Part shown: one piece after another, positions 17,301 to 23,669 of the stretch | Numbering within the stretch: the stretch's first letter is position 1 | How the letters are laid out: each line of letters starts with the position of its first letter | NCBI GenBank assembly: GCA_002408065.1 | Contig: DHQI01000064.1 | Span: forward strand, 1-23,669 | Length of the DNA stretch: 23,669 nucleotides | Direction of reading: 5' to 3' | Source: Bacteroidales bacterium UBA5342 | Lineage (GTDB): Bacteria; Bacteroidota; Bacteroidia; Bacteroidales; UBA5342 | Made by a program: the position numbers and the translations under genes | Notes under the pieces: model-generated | Seen by the model: the letters and a program-made list of their open reading frames with translations, nothing else | Told to the model about the DNA's origin: nothing | Databases searched by the model: none

Positions 17301-20300
17301 GTGTTTGTTTTTAAGACTCCATATAAAATATATAATGATGCTTGTAGAAGAAGCGTTGCTATTATCGTCTTTTTCCTTCTTACTATAACTTGTTTAGTAG
17401 CTCAACAGACGATATGGGAAGAGGATTTTACCTATACCGATGCTACTATTACAGGACAAGGGGCACCTTCAATTGCAACGTGGGAGGCTGATGGTATATT
17501 GCTTCCTGGTACAGGTTATAGTAATAATTATGGTGTTGATGTCCGAAGTAATCAGTTGCGAGGACGGTATACGACATATAATAATTCGGAGAATACGACC
17601 TGGCAGATTCTTGATTCCAATCCTATCGAAATTGATGGATTTGCTAATGTGTCTATTACTATAGACATTGCAGCAGAATATTATTTTAGTGGGACAGATA
17701 ATATTCTGGTTCAATATTCCGTTGATAATGGGAATTGGACGACTTTTAGTGTTAATGGCAATGTGAGTGTTCAGGGTACTTATCAGGCCAAACAGGTGGG
17801 TTTAAGTGGGGATGATTTAGTATTACGAGTGGTTATTGTTAACCATGCCGCTTGGCAATATGCCTATATAGATAATATTGAGGTCGTAGGGACATTAATA
17901 GCATCCTCACCAGATTGCACAAGTGCCGTTTCGCCAAGTAATGGAGAATCAGGTGTTGCTATTGATGAAGTGATTCGCTGGAATAGATCCGAACAGGCAA
18001 GCAATTACATATTTAGTTTAGGAACTGATCTAGCAGCTACTAATATTGAAAATGGGACTGATCTCGGTGGCGACACCAGTTATATTTTTTCTTCGGACTT
18101 TGATTATTTAACGACTTATTATTGGTCGGTTGTTCCCTCTAATTCATTAGGAGAACCGAGTAATTGCCAAACATTTTCTTTTACCACACAAGAACCCGAT
18201 TATTGTCCCTCGTATGGTTATAATGGTAGCAGTTTCTATTTGACGAATGTTTCCTTAAATACCATCAATAATAATTCAGGCCAAACGTCGTATAGTGATT
18301 TTACGACTGTTTCTACTTCTGTAGATGTGGGAAATTCATATGCTCTGACGGCTAACTTTGTCATGGGGTGGAATACCAATACCTATGTGAGAGCTTGGGT
18401 CGACTGGAATAGGGATGGTGATTTTGATGATGCTAATGAATCTTTTGATATTGGTAATAATTCCACTGGAACTGTATCTGGAGTCATAACCGTTCCTCCT
18501 ACGGCTTTAAGTGGGAAGTTGCGTATGAGGGTTACAGTGAGTGCAAATACCTATGTCGATGCTTGTGCGACCAATTCATATCACGGAGAGGTGGAAGATT
18601 ACTCGTTATTTGTGGAAGACGATGTGGTACAGTTGAGCCCCCCTGTTATAGGCACGGTAACACAACCCGTTTGTGGGAGTAATACTGGGAGTGTTGAATT
18701 AACGGGTTTACCTTCAGGAGTGAATTGGGAGATTACACAATTTCCAGATGGGACTAAATATTGGGGTACGGGAACAAGTACGACCATTTCAGGATTAGTT
18801 GCAGGTACTTATTCATTTATTATAGATGAGCAGAAGTGCCCCGGAACGGGCGATGGCCTTAATGCTGATTTTTACAGTTCAAGAGATTTGTCGGGGTCTT
18901 CTGTGTTGTCTCGTATAGATACTACGGTGGATTTTGATTGGGGCTCGGGTTCACCGGGCAGTCCTGTCGGAACTAATAATTTTTCTGTGCGATGGTCTGG
19001 TCAGGTTTTGCCCTGTTATACCGAAACTTATTCTTTTCGTACACGCAGCGATGATGGTATTCGTTTGATGGTAGATGGTGATACGATTATTGATAATTGG
19101 ACCTATCATGCGGCCACCTATGATGTTGGAACTATTGCTTTGGAGGCCGGGCGACATTATGATATCGTTTTAGAATTTTTTGAAGCTTCTGGTCAGGCCG
19201 TTGCTGAGCTGGAATGGTATAGTGCATCTCAAACGCAAGAGATAATTCCTATGAGTCAGCTCTTCTCTACTAGTGCTACTATGGACTATGAAGCTTCTGA
19301 TACTTCAGATATTGTCATAATAGCGTTGCCTCCAATAAGTATATTTTCCTTGTCAGGTGGTGGGGATTATTGTCTTAGCAGAGATAGTGTGGAGTTGTCC
19401 CTCAGCGGTTCTGAGGTAGAAGCTACCTATCAGCTGTATCTTGACGGTGTGCCCACAGGGAGTGCTATTGGTGGCACAGGAGGAGCTTTTAGTTTTCCTT
19501 ATGTATATGACGAGGGAACCTATACCGTAATGGCAACCCACAATGTAAGTGCTTGTACTGCCAGCATGGATGGTAGTGCTGTGGTGTCTGACATCACTCC
19601 GGATGCTCCAAGTATTGATTCCATAATTCAACCTGATTGTTTTGTATCTACTGGTAGCGTGGTGCTTACGAACCTTCCCTCTCAATGGGAGATTTTCCAA
19701 ACCCCCAATGATACGAGCTACCTTGGCGATAGTGATACCGTTACTATTTCAAATTTAGAGTTGGGTTCTTATTATTTTTCTGTCACGCCAAGATCTTTTG
19801 GAACGGGATTGCAAGGTGAATATTATAATAGTATAGATTTAAGCGGAAGCCCGGTGTTAACACGCATTGATTCCACCATAAACTTTAGTTGGAATTCTGG
19901 ATCTCCTGAAAGCTCCACTGTTAATACGGATTATTTTTCGGTGCGTTGGTCAGGGCAGATTTTGGCACTTTACGATGAGGAGTATACGTTTAGAACCTAT
20001 TCTGATGATGGTATCCGTTTGTGGGTTGGTAATACTTTGGTAATAAATAATTGGACAGACCATGCTCCTGTTTATAACTCCGGTAGTATCACATTAGAAG
20101 CAAACACAAAATATGATATTGTTTTAGAGTATTATGAAAGAACTGGTGGAGCGGTGGCGCAGCTTGAATGGTCCAGTGCCAGTCTAAGCCAAGAGATTGT
20201 TTCCAAATCGAATCTTTATTCAGAAGAATCGATTGGTGAGGGCTGTAGTTCCGCTTTTTCCGATGAGGTTTATATTAGTTCTGAACATGTAACACCTGTT

Positions 20301-22040
20301 ATGCCTGATTCGGTAAGTGTGGATAGGGACATTGTAGGTGTGTCTGATCCGGATAGTATAACATTGACAGCTTATGGAGGTGTGGGGGGAACGCTGAGAT
20401 GGTATTCAGGTGCTTGTGGAGGAACTGAAATTGGGGCCGATACCTCGATAACGATTGCTTCACCAATGTCAGATACTCAATATTTTGCTCTCTGGGAAAC
20501 GAGTTGTGGTCAATCGGCTTGTCGTTCTCTTGAAGTGCTTGTGCTTAGTAATACGACCGATAGTGTGACCTCTATAGGTGAAACGTCGGCTACATTTTAT
20601 GGCTCCATTGTAAAGGGGATTGACGTGGTTGAATATGGTTTCTTTTATTCCACAGATAATAATGCTTCAGCTCTGATGAGTGGAGGAGGAGCGCTATCTG
20701 ATACAGCCTATCTGGGGCCAGCAGTGGATCTTGATAACGCAGCATATTCTCTTGCTATATCGGGTTTGACAAACCGTTCGGCATACTACCTTCGGTCTTA
20801 TATGAAAGATGTTAATGGTAATTACTTCTACGGTGATATTGTACGCTTTGTCTCCGAAAAACGTGATTTTTCGGTACTGTTAGGTGGTAATAATGATTGC
20901 CTTTTGATGGATGAAGAGTCTACAAGTTCTTACATTAATGATTGGGGCGATTCGGGGAATACTTTCTCGTTTGATTTCTGGATGAAGAAGGGTTCAGATA
21001 ACACCGCTAAAGATGTGTTTATTTGTGATACATCATACAATCAAGGGTATTTTTTCTTTAAAAACAAAGGAAAATTAAGACTCTCAAATGCAGCAGGCAC
21101 AAAGCTGATAACAGACGAAATTCTTGTCGATCAAGAATGGCATCACCTAGCGGTAAGTTATAATGCTGGATTAGCAAAAATCTATTTTGATGGAGCAATG
21201 GTTAAGAGTGGTAATTTAGCCATTACAAGGCCTGTAAATGCGACCAATTGTATTATAGGGGGAACTTATGACGGGGCAAGCGCAAATGTCCAGTATGATT
21301 ATGATGGTTATCTCGATGCTATGAGATTTTGGAATGTTGCCCTAACAGATGAGCAGGTTCAGGAATTGCTCTATGATAATGTAAAAGAAGGGGCAATTGC
21401 TAACACCGTTGTAGGAGAAGCTTCTGGTCGGCTTGTACCATCATTAGCTTGGGATAACCTTACGGTGTCATTAGGTTTCAATGTGATGTCAACGCAAGAA
21501 GGAAGTGGTGAGATAAATGGGCTAGGATTTAGCTATGCTCATCAAGGCGAAATGCACAGTTTTCCTTTTCTTCATAATGATGCACGATTAAACGACGACA
21601 AGAAATCCTTTAATATTGTTGCTGTTAGTGATGTGAAATTAACCCCCTGTTTGCCTCGTATTAATTGGCGGAGTAATGCTGTCGCCAGTCCTTGGAATGA
21701 TGCCGAAAATTGGGGGGCGTATGCTTATCCTGGCCAAGGTGTTATAGCTGGTTTATATCCCGATGTGTCTGCAGTGTCACTTGAGGATGATTCTGTTTAT
21801 TGTAAATATACCGTTTTGAATGAGTCTCTTATATTTCCAGTTGTCGAAAATATACCACCTCCTGTTCAGGTATTAGTGGATAGAGATAGTACTATTGGTA
21901 CTTATTATGTCGACGACGACTCTTCATCTGAGCTTTGGATTCTTCAAGGTATTTTGCCTGGTATGTTTGACGAACGGGTGGAAGATAATGAGGGTTATAT
22001 CATTGTTGAGGAAGGGGCAATGGAGGTATTTCCGGATTAA
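17301..22040 (+). CDS. Giant modular surface protein C, chimeric (MAM-like, GEVED, two PA14, LamG)
   Basis: 1579 residues from a GTG at 17301, the only usable in-frame start after the TAA at 17283; the start is uncertain because GTG is unusual here and no ribosome site is visible. The signal peptide has a basic part (residues 5-17), a hydrophobic core (19-33) and likely cleavage after A34 (LVA|QQTIW). Modules: MAM-like jelly-roll 35-200; FN3-like 200-300; GEVED 303-442 (WVDWNRDGDFDD, HGEVEDYSL); SprB-like 447-677 containing PA14 (517-654); Ig-like 680-765; second SprB-like 767-994 containing a second PA14 (834-974); Ig-like 997-1085; FN3-like 1085-1187; LamG 1189-1367; unknown C-terminal module 1370-1579. 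PA14 (FSVRWSGQ, SDDGIRL) commonly binds sugars, so glycan adhesion is likely. Its N-terminal two-thirds is unrelated to A and B, while its last 495 residues match them. Confidence 0.88.
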   Translation: MFVFKTPYKIYNDACRRSVAIIVFFLLTITCLVAQQTIWEEDFTYTDATITGQGAPSIATWEADGILLPGTGYSNNYGVDVRSNQLRGRYTTYNNSENTTWQILDSNPIEIDGFANVSITIDIAAEYYFSGTDNILVQYSVDNGNWTTFSVNGNVSVQGTYQAKQVGLSGDDLVLRVVIVNHAAWQYAYIDNIEVVGTLIASSPDCTSAVSPSNGESGVAIDEVIRWNRSEQASNYIFSLGTDLAATNIENGTDLGGDTSYIFSSDFDYLTTYYWSVVPSNSLGEPSNCQTFSFTTQEPDYCPSYGYNGSSFYLTNVSLNTINNNSGQTSYSDFTTVSTSVDVGNSYALTANFVMGWNTNTYVRAWVDWNRDGDFDDANESFDIGNNSTGTVSGVITVPPTALSGKLRMRVTVSANTYVDACATNSYHGEVEDYSLFVEDDVVQLSPPVIGTVTQPVCGSNTGSVELTGLPSGVNWEITQFPDGTKYWGTGTSTTISGLVAGTYSFIIDEQKCPGTGDGLNADFYSSRDLSGSSVLSRIDTTVDFDWGSGSPGSPVGTNNFSVRWSGQVLPCYTETYSFRTRSDDGIRLMVDGDTIIDNWTYHAATYDVGTIALEAGRHYDIVLEFFEASGQAVAELEWYSASQTQEIIPMSQLFSTSATMDYEASDTSDIVIIALPPISIFSLSGGGDYCLSRDSVELSLSGSEVEATYQLYLDGVPTGSAIGGTGGAFSFPYVYDEGTYTVMATHNVSACTASMDGSAVVSDITPDAPSIDSIIQPDCFVSTGSVVLTNLPSQWEIFQTPNDTSYLGDSDTVTISNLELGSYYFSVTPRSFGTGLQGEYYNSIDLSGSPVLTRIDSTINFSWNSGSPESSTVNTDYFSVRWSGQILALYDEEYTFRTYSDDGIRLWVGNTLVINNWTDHAPVYNSGSITLEANTKYDIVLEYYERTGGAVAQLEWSSASLSQEIVSKSNLYSEESIGEGCSSAFSDEVYISSEHVTPVMPDSVSVDRDIVGVSDPDSITLTAYGGVGGTLRWYSGACGGTEIGADTSITIASPMSDTQYFALWETSCGQSACRSLEVLVLSNTTDSVTSIGETSATFYGSIVKGIDVVEYGFFYSTDNNASALMSGGGALSDTAYLGPAVDLDNAAYSLAISGLTNRSAYYLRSYMKDVNGNYFYGDIVRFVSEKRDFSVLLGGNNDCLLMDEESTSSYINDWGDSGNTFSFDFWMKKGSDNTAKDVFICDTSYNQGYFFFKNKGKLRLSNAAGTKLITDEILVDQEWHHLAVSYNAGLAKIYFDGAMVKSGNLAITRPVNATNCIIGGTYDGASANVQYDYDGYLDAMRFWNVALTDEQVQELLYDNVKEGAIANTVVGEASGRLVPSLAWDNLTVSLGFNVMSTQEGSGEINGLGFSYAHQGEMHSFPFLHNDARLNDDKKSFNIVAVSDVKLTPCLPRINWRSNAVASPWNDAENWGAYAYPGQGVIAGLYPDVSAVSLEDDSVYCKYTVLNESLIFPVVENIPPPVQVLVDRDSTIGTYYVDDDSSSELWILQGILPGMFDERVEDNEGYIIVEEGAMEVFPD
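18850..19260 (+). repeat. First PA14 domain of protein C (internal repeat copy 1)
   Basis: Residues ~517-654 start GDGLNADFYS and contain FSVRWSGQV, FRTRSDDGIRL, DNWTYHA and YDIVLEFFE, the typical PA14 order. By eye roughly 60% of its core matches the second copy at 19801-20220, so it is an old internal duplication. Confidence 0.75.
19801..20220 (+). repeat. Second PA14 domain of protein C (internal repeat copy 2)
   Basis: Residues ~834-974 start GTGLQGEYYN and contain FSVRWSGQI, FRTYSDDGIRL, NNWTDHA and YDIVLEYYE. Like the first copy it sits inside an SprB-like module, just before the last strands of that module. Confidence 0.75.
20553..22037 (+). repeat. Copy 3 of the shared C-terminal block (FN3-like, LamG, unknown end)
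   Basis: The last ~495 residues of C align with those of A and B. The LamG start is less acidic here (LGGNND instead of LDGDGD), so a metal site at this point may be weaker. The final residues EEGAMEVF are identical to B. Confidence 0.85.
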
Positions 22041-22052
22041 GGCTTACATCTT

Positions 22053-22068
22053 CGCCAAGGCTATGGCG
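22053..22068. repeat. Small inverted repeat CGCCA-N6-TGGCG
   Basis: A perfect 5-bp GC-rich stem with a 6-nt loop lies 12 nt after the stop of gene C, in otherwise AT-rich sequence. It has no T-tract, so it is a weak terminator candidate. It may be a dispersed short repeat of the genome. Confidence 0.4.
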
Positions 22069-22074
22069 CATAAA

Positions 22075-22116
22075 AAGGTTGAGACTGAGGTTAAGGTTAA
22101 GACTAAGGCTAAGGTG
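22075..22116. repeat. Degenerate hexamer tandem repeat (AAGGTT type)
   Basis: Seven consecutive 6-bp units: AAGGTT, GAGACT, GAGGTT, AAGGTT, AAGACT, AAGGCT, AAGGTG. It lies between the hairpin after gene C and a low-complexity pyrimidine tract. I see no coding role for it. Confidence 0.6.
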
Positions 22117-22190
22117 TTTTATTTTTACTTTTCATTCCTCACTCTTAATTTGCCACTTTTCATTCTACACTTTTCACTTTTAATTCCAAA
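22117..22190. repeat. Low-complexity TTTTCACTTTT-type tract
   Basis: Variants of CACTTTT, CATTCT and CACTCTT follow one another for about 70 nt. Such tracts are common simple-sequence spacers between genes in Bacteroidota. Confidence 0.5.
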
Positions 22191-22230
22191 ATTCTGTCAT
22201 TTCGCCACAAAAAACACCGTATATTTACTG

Positions 22231-22256
22231 CTCTTGGATAAAAATATGTAATTTTG
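22231..22256 (+). promoter_or_regulatory. Candidate promoter of the sigma-54 activator gene (TAATTTTG box)
   Basis: TAATTTTG at 22249-22256 fits TAnnTTTG. CTCTTGGA stands at the same distance upstream as in the promoter block of gene B, although the bases between differ. The leader to the ATG at 22321 would be about 60 nt. Confidence 0.4.
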
Positions 22257-22289
22257 TCAGTCAATTGAGCGAAAATCCGATGGAGGAAC

Positions 22290-22320
22290 CATTCACTCAT
22301 TTACTCTATAAGCATTGAAT
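22290..22320. repeat. Short octamer repeat just before the activator gene
   Basis: CATTCACT, CATTTACT, a 7-nt gap and CATTGAAT run directly into the ATG at 22321. These are the same unit types as in the array after the gene (23593-23669). Confidence 0.5.
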
Positions 22321-23571
22321 ATGACATTACAGCAAGTAAAACAACGTTTTGGAATTATTGGTAACGCCCAAGAGCTTAACCGTGCGATTGATGTGGCTAT
22401 TCAGGTGGCTCAAACCGACTTGTCCGTGCTCATAGCTGGTGAGAGCGGAACGGGTAAAGAATTCTTTCCCCAAATAATACATCAAAACAGTGCTCGTAAG
22501 CACAATTCTTATGTGGCGGTTAACTGTGGTGCTATTCCCGAAGGAACTATTGACTCCGAGTTATTTGGGCATGTGAAAGGCGCTTTTACAGGAGCGCATT
22601 CCGATCGTAAGGGTTACTTTCAGGAGGCCGACGGTGGAACTATTTTTCTGGATGAAGTGGGGGAGTTACCGCTCTCTACTCAGGTGCGCTTGTTGCGTGT
22701 CTTAGAAAGCGGTGAATTTATGCCTGTTGGTTCATCTAAAGTGATAAAGATCGATGTTCGTGTGGTAGCAGCTACCAATGTCAATATGACTACAGCCATA
22801 GAGAAAGGCAACTTCCGGGAGGACTTATACTACCGTCTCAATACGGTACCTATTATGGTACCTCGCTTGCGTCAGAGAGGGGATGATGTAAGTCTTCTTT
22901 TCCGTAAGTTTGCCGCAGACTTTTCCGAAAAATACCGTATGCCACCGGTGCGTCTTACTCCTGACGCTCAGGAGGTGCTTAAGCAATACCGCTTTCCCGG
23001 TAATATTCGTCAGCTAAAAAATATAACAGAGCAGATTTCTGTGATAGAACAAGAGCGCGAAATAGATGCTCAGAAGCTCTTAAAATACATTCCTGAAACG
23101 CACGGAGAGCATTTGCCGGCCCTTTACGATCAGGATAAATCAATCGATGAGAAAACCTTTAAATCCGAACGTGAGATTTTGTATCAAGTGCTTTTTGATA
23201 TGAAAAAAGATATGAATGAATTGCGGGGAATGGTCAATAACTTGATGGAAGATAGTCCTGTAGAGCGTGATGTTGTGATGAAGCATCCTTCGTCTATGGT
23301 ACAACCTGCTTCATCGGTAGCTCAGCAAGAGGACTATGTATCACAAAATATTATCAGACAACAGGAGATGCAGTCTCGCAGCTTTATTCGCAAGGATCAG
23401 CATATCGAAGAAGTATACGAAGAAGAATCGCTTTCGTTGGTTGATAAAGAGATTGAATTGATCAAAAAAGCCTTGGAAAAGCACAAAGGACGCCGCCGTA
23501 ATGCCGCCAATGATTTGGGCATATCAGAACGCACCCTCTACCGTAAAATAAAAGAATATAACATAGAGTAA
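22321..23571 (+). CDS. Sigma-54-dependent transcriptional activator without receiver domain
   Basis: 416 residues from the ATG at 22321; a TTG at 22315 would add two residues. The protein uses ATP to remodel sigma-54 RNA polymerase for open-complex formation. Visible landmarks: Walker A GESGTGKE (40-47), the sigma-54 contact loop GAFTGA (87-92), Walker B GGTIFLDE (105-112), arginine-finger region FREDLYYRLN (165-174), sensor II GNIRQL (227-232), and a Fis-type helix-turn-helix at 390-416 (RRRNAANDLGISERTLYRKI). There is no N-terminal receiver, GAF or PAS domain, so activity is probably set by expression level or partner proteins. A polar, Gln- and Glu-rich linker of ~120 residues joins the AAA+ and DNA-binding parts. 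In many Bacteroidales genomes, as I recall, a gene of this type sits between miaB and lptE; neither is visible here. Target promoters are unknown. Confidence 0.93.
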   Translation: MTLQQVKQRFGIIGNAQELNRAIDVAIQVAQTDLSVLIAGESGTGKEFFPQIIHQNSARKHNSYVAVNCGAIPEGTIDSELFGHVKGAFTGAHSDRKGYFQEADGGTIFLDEVGELPLSTQVRLLRVLESGEFMPVGSSKVIKIDVRVVAATNVNMTTAIEKGNFREDLYYRLNTVPIMVPRLRQRGDDVSLLFRKFAADFSEKYRMPPVRLTPDAQEVLKQYRFPGNIRQLKNITEQISVIEQEREIDAQKLLKYIPETHGEHLPALYDQDKSIDEKTFKSEREILYQVLFDMKKDMNELRGMVNNLMEDSPVERDVVMKHPSSMVQPASSVAQQEDYVSQNIIRQQEMQSRSFIRKDQHIEEVYEEESLSLVDKEIELIKKALEKHKGRRRNAANDLGISERTLYRKIKEYNIE

Positions 23572-23592
23572 TTTAATGTTAAAAGTTTAATT

Positions 23593-23669
23593 TATTCAAT
23601 CATTGAAACATTCACTCATTCACTCATTCAATCATTGAATCATTCAATCATTGAATCATTCACTCATTG
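23593..23669. repeat. Octamer tandem repeat array (CATTSAMT), continuing beyond the window
   Basis: Nine full 8-bp units and a partial tenth: TATTCAAT, CATTGAAA, CATTCACT twice, CATTCAAT, CATTGAAT, CATTCAAT, CATTGAAT, CATTCACT, CATTG. Neighbouring CATTCAAT and CATTGAAT units form perfect 7-bp inverted repeats (ATTCAAT-C-ATTGAAT), so the array can fold into hairpins. It starts 22 nt after the activator stop. Confidence 0.8.

Noticed and set aside
21895..22251. 118-codon frame overlapping the end of gene C
   Set aside because: It lies in another frame of the conserved C-terminal block and runs on through hexamer and low-complexity repeats, giving a KVETEVKVKTK-like translation without family features.
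22315..23571. Regulation of the giant genes by the adjacent sigma-54 activator
   Set aside because: No -24/-12 (GG-N10-GC type) sequence was recognised upstream of A, B or C, whose upstream regions instead show TAnnTTTG-like boxes (only a one-mismatch version for A). Adjacency alone is not enough.
23593..23669. CRISPR array
   Set aside because: The units are 8 bp and contiguous, with no spacers; this is a simple tandem repeat.

Overview
The window looks like chromosome from a Bacteroidota bacterium, probably a marine or anaerobic Bacteroidia of the Marinilabiliales kind; the order is inference. The evidence is very large secreted proteins built from SprB, PKD, SdrD_B-like, HYR, GEVED, PA14 and LamG modules, TAnnTTTG-type -7 boxes, few Shine-Dalgarno sequences at real starts, and a Bacteroidales-style sigma-54 activator with no receiver domain. 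All genes seen lie on the + strand.

Layout. Positions 1-692 hold the 3' end of a gene with 34-residue GTDDQQ repeats and a phage-tail-fibre-like C-terminus. It is followed after 23 nt by a small secreted protein that is probably a single jelly-roll domain (716-1258), and then by a convincing intrinsic terminator (1319-1361). Next come three related giant genes: A (1491-7061, 1856 aa), B (7598-16645, 3015 aa) and C (17301-22040, 1579 aa). A and B share a long N-terminal half. All three share the same C-terminal ~490 residues (FN3-like, LamG, then a conserved ~210-residue end that I do not recognise). The middle differs: B looks like A expanded by DUF11, HYR, Ig-like, GEVED and beta-propeller modules, while C carries two PA14 domains.

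Locus C is chimeric. Its promoter region and first ~75 codons match those of B, but this N-terminus stops at 17285 and a different N-terminus with its own signal peptide begins 15 nt later in the same frame. B and C keep a matching promoter block and an inverted repeat (TTAAC-N4-GTTAA) exactly 62 nt upstream of the -7 box.

The right end carries a Bacteroidota-type spacer (hairpin, hexamer repeats, low-complexity CACTTTT tract), then a sigma-54 enhancer-binding protein (22321-23571), then an octamer repeat array that runs out of the window. Traces of the same octamers lie just upstream of the activator.

How it fits together: the three giants are most likely cell-surface or secreted adhesins, or sugar-binding proteins, that vary by exchanging modules between fixed ends. 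No standard type IX secretion C-terminal signal was recognised, so the shared C-terminus is the main candidate for export or anchoring. The sigma-54 activator is probably an unrelated housekeeping neighbour. No tRNA, rRNA, CRISPR array or transposase was seen.
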